This document shows positions 53,001 to 62,583 of a stretch of DNA of 64,000 nucleotides, piece after piece. Numbering within the stretch: the first letter of the stretch is position 1; the number at the start of each line of letters is the position of its first letter. The position numbers and the translations under genes were made by a program. Source of the stretch: Ilyomonas sp965247435 (GTDB lineage Bacteria > Bacteroidota > Bacteroidia > Chitinophagales > Chitinophagaceae); assembly GCA_965247435.1 (NCBI GenBank), contig OZ252019.1, positions 5,704,001 to 5,768,000 on the forward strand, read 5' to 3'. The notes under the pieces were generated by a model. The model was not told where the DNA came from, did not search any database, and saw only the letters and a program-made list of their open reading frames with translations.

Positions 53001-53212
53001 GCTACAATCCTTACCTATATTGCTTTTCAGAGGATTTTACCAACCATTTTTGTCTATTATGCCAGAAATGCTGTCTTCTATACGCGGTTAAAAAGTAGCT
53101 ATCGCTGTATATTTATGTACCGCTAAAAGGCCAGCTTTTAAAAGTCCGGAATTTTTTCTATAAACACAATTCATTCGTGTCTTTGCAACTTCGTGGCTAA
53201 TAAACAGCAGCA

Positions 53213-55084
53213 TTACTGTATAGCAGCAAATACCTGCTGATTTACAGCTACCGGGTATTTCTTTTTTAATTCCGCTACCCATTTTGCTTCTGCCACCTGC
53301 TGGTAATCGTTAATCACCAACCCGCGCGCGTCTTCAAAGCTTCGCTGCTCCGGCTGCGGATGCACGGCAGTTATGTATATCAGCGAATAAGCATCATGAC
53401 TATCATTTTGTTCGGGTGTTGAGAGGTAGCCTTTTTGCAAGGTAACCGCCTGCTTTACCGGTAACTGGTCCCGCTCAAATCGGCTGCTGTCTCCCTGCAC
53501 CATGCTGCCATACGAAGCTGTAATATCGCGCCAGTGCGCAGGATCTGCTTTTATTTTAGCCCCAACTTCATCTGCGGCTTCTTTGGTACCTGCGCTTACC
53601 ACAATAGCATCGGCGCCCGGAGCCCACATGTATTTTGTATGGTTGGTATGGTAATAGAGCTGCAGCGCCGCACTATCCTGCGAAGCCTTCGTCCATACAT
53701 ACTTGTCCATAGCTGCAAAGAGCAGGTTGGCATTATTAAACTCTTCCAACTGCGGCTTTATCGTTGCATTGTATTCTGCTATGTGCGCCTCGTAATAATT
53801 GCCGGTCGTATAATTTACAAACTGTTTCATCAGTTGGGAATACGGCCCTTTGCGGGGTTGCTGCTGCAGGTACTGCAGCCAGTCATTTACCGTAATTTTT
53901 TGCCTCGCAAACGAAAACAAAACCGTGGATTTATTAATGGTTTTAAAAGCCGCCAGCGAACTGCCTTTTAAAGCACTTTCTGTATATTTCCAAAGCAGCG
54001 CAGTATCATAGGGAGCCGCTTTGTAACCGGCAGTTATTTGCCATTTCCGGGTAAGATTTTGCTTTGCAAAACTGAGCCGGTCGTCCTGCTCTACTTTTTC
54101 CTGCAGCAATCCTTTGGCTGTAAGATCGTTGGCATCAATAGCCGCCGGAATTTCTTCTGTAAGCCTGATGATATTGTAGCCGTACGCCGTAAGGAAAGGC
54201 TTAGACATATCCCCTTCTTTTTGTAACGCAAATACCTGGTTTTCAAAATCGCTGTTGTATTGGCCTACGGTTACTTCCATGTCTGTTCGGCCAATGCTGT
54301 GCTGGCTGCTATACTGGCTTTGCATTTCGGTAAAGGAAGCGCCTTCTTTTATAAGTTGATAAACGGAATCAGCTTTCCGTGCCACAACCGCTTTTTCTGC
54401 ATCCGAAAAGGTTTCGGGCATCGCAAACAGTATATGTTGAATTTTTCTTTTACCTAAAGCCGCTCTTTCGTCTTTCAGCAAAAAAATATGATAGCCTGCG
54501 CTGCTGTGATAAGGCATTGTAAAACCTCCGGGCTTCAGGGAGTACACCAGGCTTTCGGCTTCATACGGCAATGTGAAGGCCGTGATAAAACCTATCGGTG
54601 TTTGCTTTACCGTATCGTTTTTTAGCGCTTTGCCTTCTTTCAGCGCTTCATATATTTCGTATATCTTCCTGTAAGCGGCTGTTGTATCACCGCCGGCCGC
54701 TACCGGTATAAATAATTGGTCAATATTCAAATCTTTCTGGCTGCGCTGGTAAGCTTCTTCTACCAGGCTGTTGAGGTTAGCTTCGTTATTTACCGCTGCA
54801 TCCGTTAACTGCTTTTTAAAGTTGGCCGACTCGCTTCGATACTCATCGGTAACATCTAATTTTTCATCACGGGCAGCCTGCACTTTCAGTTTGTAATTGA
54901 TATATAAATTCAGATAGTTCTGCAAAGCTGTTTTTCTGTTTACCGTATCAGCAGAAGGGTTTTTATTAAAAGCCTGCAAAAACTCTGCTTTGCTCACCGG
55001 CTTGCCGCCGTAGGTAAACAACGTTTGCGCCGATAGGTTTATAAAAACTGCAAGTGTTGCGGTGACTAATAAAATGGTTTTCAT
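53213..55084 (-). CDS. Periplasmic peptidyl-prolyl isomerase (PpiC/SurA type)
   Basis: 623 residues from the ATG at 55084, which begins a signal peptide (KTILLVTATLAVFINLSAQ); the frame is open to 55150. Two parvulin-like units are visible (about residues 110-215 and 215-320; the second with KRKIQHILFAM and GYNIIRLTE), then a long C-terminal helical and mixed region. It probably folds outer-membrane proteins. It follows a thioredoxin-like gene by 69 bp on the same strand. Confidence 0.85.
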   Translation of the reverse strand: MKTILLVTATLAVFINLSAQTLFTYGGKPVSKAEFLQAFNKNPSADTVNRKTALQNYLNLYINYKLKVQAARDEKLDVTDEYRSESANFKKQLTDAAVNNEANLNSLVEEAYQRSQKDLNIDQLFIPVAAGGDTTAAYRKIYEIYEALKEGKALKNDTVKQTPIGFITAFTLPYEAESLVYSLKPGGFTMPYHSSAGYHIFLLKDERAALGKRKIQHILFAMPETFSDAEKAVVARKADSVYQLIKEGASFTEMQSQYSSQHSIGRTDMEVTVGQYNSDFENQVFALQKEGDMSKPFLTAYGYNIIRLTEEIPAAIDANDLTAKGLLQEKVEQDDRLSFAKQNLTRKWQITAGYKAAPYDTALLWKYTESALKGSSLAAFKTINKSTVLFSFARQKITVNDWLQYLQQQPRKGPYSQLMKQFVNYTTGNYYEAHIAEYNATIKPQLEEFNNANLLFAAMDKYVWTKASQDSAALQLYYHTNHTKYMWAPGADAIVVSAGTKEAADEVGAKIKADPAHWRDITASYGSMVQGDSSRFERDQLPVKQAVTLQKGYLSTPEQNDSHDAYSLIYITAVHPQPEQRSFEDARGLVINDYQQVAEAKWVAELKKKYPVAVNQQVFAAIQ

Positions 55085-55153
55085 AGCGGAAAGGTAATTA
55101 AGTGGTTGATTGCGCCTTGCAAAAGACGGTTGGCTGATCACTGGAGGCATCTG

Positions 55154-56608
55154 TTATTTTGTTTCGGTCTTTGTCTGGTGGTTCATCACTTCATCAAACT
55201 GCAATATACTAAGGCCTTTGGCAATAATATGCTTATCCTTATCCAGCAGGTACATGGTAGGTGTTTGAAACACATCGTACAACTGGCGGTAGTTGGGCCG
55301 GTTGGCTACCTCATCGGCTGTTTTAGCTTCTTTTGTCTGATACACATGTGTCCAGCTATCAAGGTGGTGTTCGCTTACAAATTCTTTCCATTCTTTTACT
55401 GCTGCTTCGGCAGTATTTACAGCATATACCTTTACGCCGGCAGGCTGCCATTTGGCTTTATAAATACTGTCAACACGCGGCACTTCTGTTTTACAGTGGC
55501 TGCAGTTAGGGTCCCAGAACAGCACAAACGTAAACGGCGCCTTCAAATCGTACAGCGATTTTGTTTTGCCACTGCTGTCTGTCAAGTCAAGCGTTGGCGC
55601 GGCTTCTCCCAATTGATTCGCCATCAGGCTGTAGGCGCGGTTAAAAATATATTTGCGCTGGTCAGGTTTCAGCCAGGCGGTGTCGCCTTTGGAATAATAA
55701 TTATCAAACAAAAACAGGAATACTTTATCCTGCCCCATTACTTCCGGGTTGATGTACTTATCGGTAAACTTGCCCAGCAGGTACTGAAACATATCTTTGT
55801 TGGTACGCGCCGAAAGCAACATATAATTCACTTCTTCTTTTATACTATCCGGCTCCGGCGATACATAGTATTTAAAATACTCTTCCACTTTGGGGTCGAA
55901 GAATGGCGTATGCAGCAGGCGCGAATCGTCGAAAGGTGTGTTATCCCAATAGTGGTCTTTCACAAAATAGAAAGCTTCTTTGCTGCCGGTGCTCATCGTG
56001 GCCGGCAGTTCTGGCCGTCTTACACTTTTAAAAAAAAGTGCCAGCATGGAGCCGGGATTACTTTTTATAACTGCTTCGCGATAGCTGTTCAGCGCATTAT
56101 TTTCTTTAGTGATGTCCCCTTGTACCCGCGTTGTGTCTCCTTTGGTTTTTGCATCTTTTAAAGCTGCCTGCAACCGGGTGAGTGCCGGTACATGCTGCGA
56201 TAAAAACTTAGTATAATTCTGAAAGCCGGTATTCTCGGCAGAGCCTGCAAAGCTGATGTTCTCGTTATGCGCTGTATCGGCTTTTATGGTAAAATGCTGC
56301 TTGTCATCCATTAATATTTCAAACAGGATGGCTTTGTCCGGACTTACCAGAAAATAAATGCCGCCATCCAATTTTTTACTGCCTTTAAAAACGGCAGTGC
56401 CGGTAGCGTCGGTCATGGCAGAGTCGGCCAATGTTTTATACTTCCCGTAGTAGGAGCCAAGGTACAGCAAGGTATTTTTAAAAGGCGCCACGGTAGCAGT
56501 AATCTTATAGCCGCCGGTATCGGAGACGGCCAGGTTGTTTTTTGTTTGCGCGGCTGCGCCGGAAATCATGAGCAGCGCCAGGTAGCAATACATAAGTCGT
56601 TGTATCAA
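55154..56608 (-). CDS. Thioredoxin-like (TlpA/DUF4369-DUF5106 type) exported protein
   Basis: The protein has 484 residues. The N-terminal signal peptide (YLALLMISGAAAQ) is followed by a beta-rich DUF4369-like domain (about 30-150) and a helical DUF5106-like middle (150-330). The C-terminal thioredoxin domain has FVLFWDPNCSHC, whose CSHC is the redox site, and a cis-Pro in the TPTMYLLD segment. It acts in periplasmic thiol chemistry. An ATG at 56593 is an alternative start. It precedes the isomerase gene, so the two may form an operon for envelope protein folding. Confidence 0.88.
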   Translation of the reverse strand: MIQRLMYCYLALLMISGAAAQTKNNLAVSDTGGYKITATVAPFKNTLLYLGSYYGKYKTLADSAMTDATGTAVFKGSKKLDGGIYFLVSPDKAILFEILMDDKQHFTIKADTAHNENISFAGSAENTGFQNYTKFLSQHVPALTRLQAALKDAKTKGDTTRVQGDITKENNALNSYREAVIKSNPGSMLALFFKSVRRPELPATMSTGSKEAFYFVKDHYWDNTPFDDSRLLHTPFFDPKVEEYFKYYVSPEPDSIKEEVNYMLLSARTNKDMFQYLLGKFTDKYINPEVMGQDKVFLFLFDNYYSKGDTAWLKPDQRKYIFNRAYSLMANQLGEAAPTLDLTDSSGKTKSLYDLKAPFTFVLFWDPNCSHCKTEVPRVDSIYKAKWQPAGVKVYAVNTAEAAVKEWKEFVSEHHLDSWTHVYQTKEAKTADEVANRPNYRQLYDVFQTPTMYLLDKDKHIIAKGLSILQFDEVMNHQTKTETK

Positions 56609-56790
56609 TGGAATATCTGTTTAAGTGGGTAAAATTATTATAATGATGGGTAGATAGATATTAATATAAATTTAAAAAGACAGATTGATAAAAATCTAAC
56701 TGCTATTGGAGCGACGCTGTTGCTTCAGGATTTTGTGAATACGAATATAAGTTGCCGGAAATTGCAGAACTTTGGAGCAATTATTTAGTT

Positions 56791-57360
56791 ATGGGCGAAC
56801 CCGTCTTAAAATATTATACGGCACAGGAATACTTAGCTTTTGAAAGAGCATCGCCGGAAAAACATGAGTTCTATAAAGGTGAGATATTTGATATGGCTGG
56901 CGCCAGCTTTAACCATAACAAACTGCAGATGAATTTTACGGGCGAAGTGAGATCGTTTTTAAAGGGTAAATCATGCGATGTTTTTGGAAGCGACTTACGT
57001 ATTCATATACCTTCCAATACACTTTTTACCTATCCCGATGCCGTAATTGTTTGCGGCAAGCCGGACCTGCAGGAAGAAGCATTCGATACTTTGTTAAACC
57101 CTGCTGTAGTTGTAGAAATTTTATCGCCCTCAACGCAGCGGTATGATCGTGGTGATAAGTTTATGTTGTACCGCTCTATTGTTTCTTTACAGGAATATAT
57201 CCTGATAGATTCAGAAAAGACAGGCATCGAGCATTATAAGCGTAATGCTGATAATACGTGGCTGCTGCAGGAGTGGCGGTTGTTAACAGACAATCTTATT
57301 ATTTCCACGATTGATTTTACGTTGCCTTTGAAGGAACTATACAACGGGGTGATATTGTAA
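56791..57360 (+). CDS. Uma2 family (DUF820) putative nuclease
   Basis: 190 residues from the ATG at 56791; a TTG at 56752 would add 13. The Uma2 pattern is clear: YTAQEYLAFERASPEKHEFYKGEIFDMAG, FGSDLRIHIP, YPDAVIVCG and PAVVVEILSPSTQRYDRGDKF. The PD...E-x-L core resembles PD-(D/E)XK nucleases, but the family function is unknown. No partner gene. Confidence 0.87.
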   Translation: MGEPVLKYYTAQEYLAFERASPEKHEFYKGEIFDMAGASFNHNKLQMNFTGEVRSFLKGKSCDVFGSDLRIHIPSNTLFTYPDAVIVCGKPDLQEEAFDTLLNPAVVVEILSPSTQRYDRGDKFMLYRSIVSLQEYILIDSEKTGIEHYKRNADNTWLLQEWRLLTDNLIISTIDFTLPLKELYNGVIL

Positions 57361-57658
57361 AACGATTGCTTGTAAGCTAACTGTAAATTTTGTAATAGAA
57401 AAGTTCCCTTTCCTGATTTATAGATAAAGCATCGCTATCTCATTGTCGTATGGTCAGCATTATAAGCCGTGAGAGTGAGCAAAGAAAAGTTTATAAACGG
57501 CGCTACATCACTGCTGTTGCAATAAACGAAGCCAATTTCAAAAGCATTATCAAATTTATACAGCCGTCTCTCCGGAGATATCCACGTTGTACTTTACCAA
57601 AACATTTTAATGAGTTGTTGGCGGGCTTTGCTACTTTTAAACATTTCAAATAATAACA
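57361..57658. other. Upstream region of porX
   Basis: 298 bases. A 67-codon frame (57450-57653) has no family features and is not called. A TACTTTTA box near 57632 is a poor match to the -7 consensus. Confidence 0.4.
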
Positions 57659-59215
57659 ATGGCAATAGCAAAGATACTCTGGGCCGATGACGAGATAGAA
57701 AACCTGCAGTCGCAACGCCTTTTTCTCGAAAGCAAAGGCTATGAAGTACAGACGTTTACCAATGGCTTTGAAGCAATAGACTATGTAAGGGATAATGCAG
57801 TAGATGTAGTGCTGCTGGATGAGAGTATGCCCGGCATTACCGGCCTTGAAACACTGGCGAAAATAAAGGAAGTAAACCCTACGGTGCCGGTAGTGATGAT
57901 AACAAAAAATGAAACGGAAAACCTGATGGACGATGCCATCGGCAGCCAGATAACCGACTACCTGATAAAGCCGGTGAACCCAAACCAGGTGCTGCTTTCG
58001 CTAAAGAAAATAATAGATAACCGCAGGCTGGTGGCCGAGAAAACCACGCAGCAATACCAGCAGCAGTTTCGCAACCTGTTTATGGCGCTCAATAGCAATC
58101 CGGACCATAATGAGTGGATGGAGATTTACAAGAAACTGATTTATTGGGAACTGGAAATGGAAAAGAGCGACAGCCCCGAAATGCAGGAGGTTTTTCAAAC
58201 GCAGAAAGGGGAAGCCAATACGGAATTTTATAAATTCATCAGTAAAAACTATGCTTCCTGGATCAACAACCGCAATGGCAATGCGCCCATTATGAGCAAT
58301 ACGTTGTTTAAACAAAAAGTATTGCCGTTTGTAGAAAAGGGAACGCCTACTTTTTTTATTATTATAGATAACCTGCGCCTTGACCAGTGGAAGGCCATAC
58401 AACCCATTTTTGCGGAGAGTTTCCGCATCCTTGAAGAAGATACCTTTTACAGCATTTTGCCTACAGCTACCCAGTATTGCCGCAACGCCATGATGGCGGG
58501 CACAATGCCGATAGAGATAGAACGCCAGTTTCCGCAACAATGGAAAAACGATGATGAGGAAGGAGGCAAAAACCTGTTTGAAGAAGAGTTTTTTAAAGGT
58601 CAGCTACGCCGACTCCGGCGGGACGACATTAAGTACAGCTACACCAAAGTGGTGCATTACAATGATGGCCAACACCTGCTTAATAATATTCACAACCTGC
58701 TGAATAACGACCTCAATGTGATCATTTATAATTTTGTGGATATGCTTAGCCATGCCCGCACCGAGATGGAGGTTTTGAAAGAGCTGGCAAGTGACGAAGT
58801 AAGCTATAGAAGTATTACGCGCAGCTGGTTTGAGCATAGCGCCCTGCACCAGACCCTAAAAAAAATAGCAGATAAAAAAATAAATATTGTGCTGGCCACC
58901 GACCATGGCAGTGTACGGGTAAAGACGCCGTATAAAGTAATCGGCGATAAGCAAACCACTACCAACCTGCGGTACAAGCATGGCCGTAATCTCAATTACG
59001 ATCCTAAAGATGTATTGGCTTTCCGCGATCCCCGCGAGGTGGGGCTGCCCGTACCCAACGTCAATTCTTCTTTCATCTTTGCAAAAGAAGATGGCTTTTT
59101 ATGTTATCCCAACAACTATAATTATTTCGTGAATTATTATAAAAATACTTTTCAGCACGGCGGTATTTCGCTCGAAGAAATGATTGTGCCGGTGGTACGG
59201 ATGTGCAGCAAGTAA
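57659..59215 (+). CDS. porX: PorX: response regulator with PglZ phosphodiesterase domain
   Basis: The protein has 518 residues. The N-terminal receiver has D10/D11 and phospho-acceptor D54 in VVLLDESMPG, with K in IKPVN. A helical linker (about 120-200) leads to the PglZ alkaline-phosphatase-superfamily domain with FIIIDNLRLDQW, the PTATQYCRNAMM nucleophile region, FVDMLSHA and LATDHGSVRVKTP. This architecture and length match PorX, which regulates the type IX secretion system with the kinase PorY in Bacteroidota. PorY is not adjacent. Confidence 0.93.
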   Translation: MAIAKILWADDEIENLQSQRLFLESKGYEVQTFTNGFEAIDYVRDNAVDVVLLDESMPGITGLETLAKIKEVNPTVPVVMITKNETENLMDDAIGSQITDYLIKPVNPNQVLLSLKKIIDNRRLVAEKTTQQYQQQFRNLFMALNSNPDHNEWMEIYKKLIYWELEMEKSDSPEMQEVFQTQKGEANTEFYKFISKNYASWINNRNGNAPIMSNTLFKQKVLPFVEKGTPTFFIIIDNLRLDQWKAIQPIFAESFRILEEDTFYSILPTATQYCRNAMMAGTMPIEIERQFPQQWKNDDEEGGKNLFEEEFFKGQLRRLRRDDIKYSYTKVVHYNDGQHLLNNIHNLLNNDLNVIIYNFVDMLSHARTEMEVLKELASDEVSYRSITRSWFEHSALHQTLKKIADKKINIVLATDHGSVRVKTPYKVIGDKQTTTNLRYKHGRNLNYDPKDVLAFRDPREVGLPVPNVNSSFIFAKEDGFLCYPNNYNYFVNYYKNTFQHGGISLEEMIVPVVRMCSK

Positions 59216-59275
59216 CTGCCTGCTAAATATAGGTCTGGAGAAAAACTGCCGCAGGTACCCAAAATTACAAAAGCG

Positions 59276-59326
59276 AAGGCGAGAAGCGAAACGTGAATAA
59301 TACGCTTACCTTCTCGCCTTTTTTAG
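59276..59326. terminator. Bidirectional terminator between porX and the isomerase gene
   Basis: A 10-bp stem (AAGGCGAGAA at 59276-59285 with TTCTCGCCTT at 59311-59320) followed by a further T4 on the plus strand, six T in all; GCG/CGC pairs extend it inwards. It sits between convergent genes. Confidence 0.75.
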
Positions 59327-59345
59327 TCAGCCATTAACTGCCGGC

Positions 59346-60725
59346 TTATTTACTGCTCGCCATGTTAGAGGCGTTCCACCAATCTTTTATACTATTGCAG
59401 CCTGCATAATCATTATCAATATGAATGTAATAAGTAGGAATATGTGTCTTAAACCATTGCTCCAATACCTGCATTTTCTTTTCATCTAAAGCCTTACCTG
59501 CAATCTTGTTATAATCGTCTTTCATGTTTTCCACATGCGGCTCTGTGCGGGTTTTAAAATAAATGAGCCGTACATGCTGGGTACCGCGTTCATCGGTATA
59601 GGCCACAGGCTGCGAAATATCCCCCGGTTTCATGTTCTTTATCGTAACTACCAGGTCTTTGTCCAACTGATCAATGGTTACGAAAGTAGAACCATCCTGC
59701 GCGGTAACAGCACCGCCGGTAAACTTACCATTGTCGTCGTCGCTGTACCTGTTTACCGCCTGGCTAAAAGAAGCGCGGTTATTTACAATATCGGTGCGGA
59801 TGCTGTCTAATCTTGTTTTGGCAATCGCTACTTCTGCATTGGTAACCGGCGGAATAATAAGGATGTGCCGAACAATCGCATCATCGCCGGCGCGGCTTAC
59901 CATCTGGATGATGTGCATGCCAAACTTACTTTTTATAACCGGTGAGATTTGTCCTTCCTTCAGGCGAAAAGCGGCTGCCAGAAAAGTAGGATCAATGTTG
60001 TGGTCGTTGCGGTTCAAACTAAATTGTCCGCCCTGGTCTTTACTGCCGGGGTCCTGCGAATACACCCGTGCGAGATCAGCAAATTTCTTAACGCCCGTTT
60101 CTACCTGCTTTTTTAAATCGAGCAACTGCGTACTTACATAATCCTCCACATCTTTATTCGCCTTGGGGTTAAGCACTACCTGGCTTACCTCCACCTGGCT
60201 TTCATAAAAAGGCAAACTGTCTTTCGGTATTTTATCAAAATAATCTTTTACTTCTGTCGGTGTAATTTTTACACTCTCCAATATTTTGCTGCGCATCTGG
60301 TCGGCCATCTTGCGCTCTTTAAAAGGCTGGCGGTTATCTTCCTTTATCTGGTAGATGGTTTTGCCTGCAATCTCTTCCAGCGCTTCCTTGGTGCCGTATG
60401 CCTGTATAAAGCCGCGTATCTGGTTATCAAGCAAAGCATCCAGGTCTTCGTCGGATACGGGCAGCGAATCTCTTTCGCTTTGCAATACCAATGCTTTTTG
60501 TATCAGTTGCCCTTCTAAGAAAGCGCACTCGGGGTTGGGCGGCAACTGCGCATCCTGGCCCTGTCTTTTATAATCGGCAATGGCATTGGTAATATCGCTT
60601 TGCAGGATAATTTTATCGCCTACCTGCGCAATAATTTTATCGGCTACCACCCGTTGCTGTTGCTGTGCTCCGGCTATTAATACTCCGGCGCATACAGCTA
60701 TCATAACTAAGGAAATTCTTTTCAT
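59346..60725 (-). CDS. SurA-like periplasmic peptidyl-prolyl isomerase
   Basis: The protein has 459 residues. A signal peptide (LVMIAVCAGVLIAGAQ) is followed by a SurA N-terminal chaperone region (IIAQVGDKIILQSDI, then a helical part to about 170). Two parvulin domains follow (about 175-275 with FADLARVYSQDPGSKDQGG and KFGMHIIQM, and 280-380 with RHILIIPPV and RYSDDDNGKFTGG). It assists outer-membrane barrel folding. Same strand as, and 87 bp from, the peptide transporter. Confidence 0.93.
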   Translation of the reverse strand: MKRISLVMIAVCAGVLIAGAQQQQRVVADKIIAQVGDKIILQSDITNAIADYKRQGQDAQLPPNPECAFLEGQLIQKALVLQSERDSLPVSDEDLDALLDNQIRGFIQAYGTKEALEEIAGKTIYQIKEDNRQPFKERKMADQMRSKILESVKITPTEVKDYFDKIPKDSLPFYESQVEVSQVVLNPKANKDVEDYVSTQLLDLKKQVETGVKKFADLARVYSQDPGSKDQGGQFSLNRNDHNIDPTFLAAAFRLKEGQISPVIKSKFGMHIIQMVSRAGDDAIVRHILIIPPVTNAEVAIAKTRLDSIRTDIVNNRASFSQAVNRYSDDDNGKFTGGAVTAQDGSTFVTIDQLDKDLVVTIKNMKPGDISQPVAYTDERGTQHVRLIYFKTRTEPHVENMKDDYNKIAGKALDEKKMQVLEQWFKTHIPTYYIHIDNDYAGCNSIKDWWNASNMASSK

Positions 60726-60812
60726 AAATAATTAATACCGTCAAAAATAGCTATTCAGCACTCGTAGCAGCGGTGCGCCAAGGCTTTTAACAAAAAATAA
60801 TAAGGTAGCTGC

Positions 60813-62492
60813 TTATTCATCGGATGCCGCAGCTTCTTCTACCACTGTGTTCAAACGTTTTGCCAATGGTAATAATAAAAAGCAGGCGACGATGGCCGCA
60901 ACGGCGCTGATGGCGAAAAATACCGCTTTGTTGTCAAACTTATCCCAGAAGCCGGCAAGGATACCGGAGATTTTTCCACCCAGCGAAGTAGTGATAAACC
61001 AGCCGCCCATCATCAAAGCCGTTAGCCTTCTTGGTGCTACTTTAGAGGTAAGCGATAAGCCAACCGGACTTACAAATAATTCGCTGATGGTAAATACGCC
61101 ATAGCTGCTGAATATCCACCAGCTCGATGCTTTGTTGAAATAAATATCGGTCGCCAAACAGGCTACCACCATCACCACCGAAGACAAACCTGCAATCAGG
61201 GTTCCCCATGCAAATTTGCTGGGTGTGGACAGTTCTCTGTTCCGTCTTTTCATCCAGGTAAAAAAGGCAACTACAACCGGCGTTAAAACAATTATCCAGA
61301 ATGGATTGATAGATTGATAAATTTCGGTGGATATCAATTTCAAATCCTGCCCTTGCGGCGGGTACTTTTCTTTCGGTAAATTCTGAAAATACAGATCAGT
61401 TCCCTGCCTGGTCATCACTTTTCCGTTAGCATCCGATTGTGCCCGAAACTGCTGGTCAACCACCGGTACTTCAGTTGGTTTTGTATTAACTGATTCTAAG
61501 AAACCGAACGGCTTTAAGGCAGGTTGAATGGCTTTCGGCGCTTCGCGATCTGTATAAGTTTGCGCCCAGATCGTTAGTGCTGTTGAGTTTTGATTGTAGA
61601 TGTTCCAGAAGATAATGGAAACACCAAATAGTATTAATAAGGTGCTGATGCGTTTTCTTTCAAAACCTTTTGCTTTGTACCATAAACTGAAATAAAAAAA
61701 GATGATGGGCACACAGGCAAAAATGAACGCATCATTTGAGTCGGAGCCTAAAAGATTTCCGGGTAAAAACCAGCCGATAGCGCCGGCAACCAATGCCGGT
61801 AAAAACACGCTGGCAAATATTTTTCCTATCGGCATATCGCCTTCCTGAACCGGTTTTATAACGTCGGCATGTTTTACATCCTTCAATCCAAAAGCAAACC
61901 ATATCAAACCGATTACCATTCCAAAACCTGCAGCCGAAAAAGCAATGCCCCAGCCGTTGTTATCCTGGTATTTATTATGCAGGTAAGCGGCAACAAAATT
62001 ACAGATGAACGCTCCGATGTTGATGCCCATGTAAAAGATATTGTAGGCAATATCTTTTTTAGGTTTGAGGTCGGGCCTGTTATAAATATTACCTAATAAC
62101 GTACTGATGTTGGGTTTGAAAAAGCCATTGCCAACGATCGCCGAAAATAAACCGGCGTACATCACCGCATCGCTGCCATTCAGTGCAATTAAAAAATAGC
62201 CAAGCGCTAATAACGCGCCGCCTAAAAAAATTGATTTGGCGTAACCTAAAATTCTGTCTGCAACGAGGCCGCCGATAAAAGGCGTTAAGTATATTAATGC
62301 AACATAAGTACCCACAATGCTTACTGCTGCTGCCGTATCCAGGCCTCTTCCGCCATGGCCAACCGTATCATGCAAATACAGATAGAAAATACCGATCATT
62401 AAGTAATAGCCAAAGCGCTCCCACATCTCCGTAAAAAACAATACATATAAGCCCCTTGGATGCTTGGCGTTAGCAGCAGCAACTGTATTCAT
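60813..62492 (-). CDS. Peptide MFS transporter (POT/PTR2 family)
   Basis: A proton-coupled di/tripeptide importer of the inner membrane. The protein has 559 residues and about 14 hydrophobic segments. The POT signatures are FFTEMWERFGYYL in TM1 and NIFYMGINIGAF in TM5, with GGLVADRILG between. A long loop of about 80 residues near 310-390 carries a poorly conserved insert, as in other Bacteroidota members. Confidence 0.94.
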   Translation of the reverse strand: MNTVAAANAKHPRGLYVLFFTEMWERFGYYLMIGIFYLYLHDTVGHGGRGLDTAAAVSIVGTYVALIYLTPFIGGLVADRILGYAKSIFLGGALLALGYFLIALNGSDAVMYAGLFSAIVGNGFFKPNISTLLGNIYNRPDLKPKKDIAYNIFYMGINIGAFICNFVAAYLHNKYQDNNGWGIAFSAAGFGMVIGLIWFAFGLKDVKHADVIKPVQEGDMPIGKIFASVFLPALVAGAIGWFLPGNLLGSDSNDAFIFACVPIIFFYFSLWYKAKGFERKRISTLLILFGVSIIFWNIYNQNSTALTIWAQTYTDREAPKAIQPALKPFGFLESVNTKPTEVPVVDQQFRAQSDANGKVMTRQGTDLYFQNLPKEKYPPQGQDLKLISTEIYQSINPFWIIVLTPVVVAFFTWMKRRNRELSTPSKFAWGTLIAGLSSVVMVVACLATDIYFNKASSWWIFSSYGVFTISELFVSPVGLSLTSKVAPRRLTALMMGGWFITTSLGGKISGILAGFWDKFDNKAVFFAISAVAAIVACFLLLPLAKRLNTVVEEAAASDE

Positions 62493-62583
62493 GAGTATTT
62501 ATTTTTGCTTCGCTCAAAGTACAGGAAAATCATTTACAATCTAAATTTTACTTTCGCAGCCACTTACAACTTAAAGCAGTTAC

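Larger units (their letters stand above)
51804..53056 (-). mobile_element. Insertion sequence with IS256/MULE-like transposase
   Basis: An about 1.25 kb element. Imperfect terminal inverted repeats of the form TGGACATAAATGGTTGGT (left, from about 51804) and TAGACAAAAATGGTTGGT (right, reverse strand, to about 53056) flank one transposase gene. Just inside the right end a 14-bp hairpin precedes the gene. No clear target duplication is seen. It sits between hisB and an envelope operon and disrupts no recognised gene. Confidence 0.75.

Noticed and set aside
51790..53065. Target-site duplication of the IS
   Set aside because: The bases outside the two inverted repeats do not match over 3, 5 or 8 positions, so I cannot define a duplication.
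57450..57653. 67-codon plus-strand frame before porX
   Set aside because: Basic, low-quality composition, no family match and no start context.
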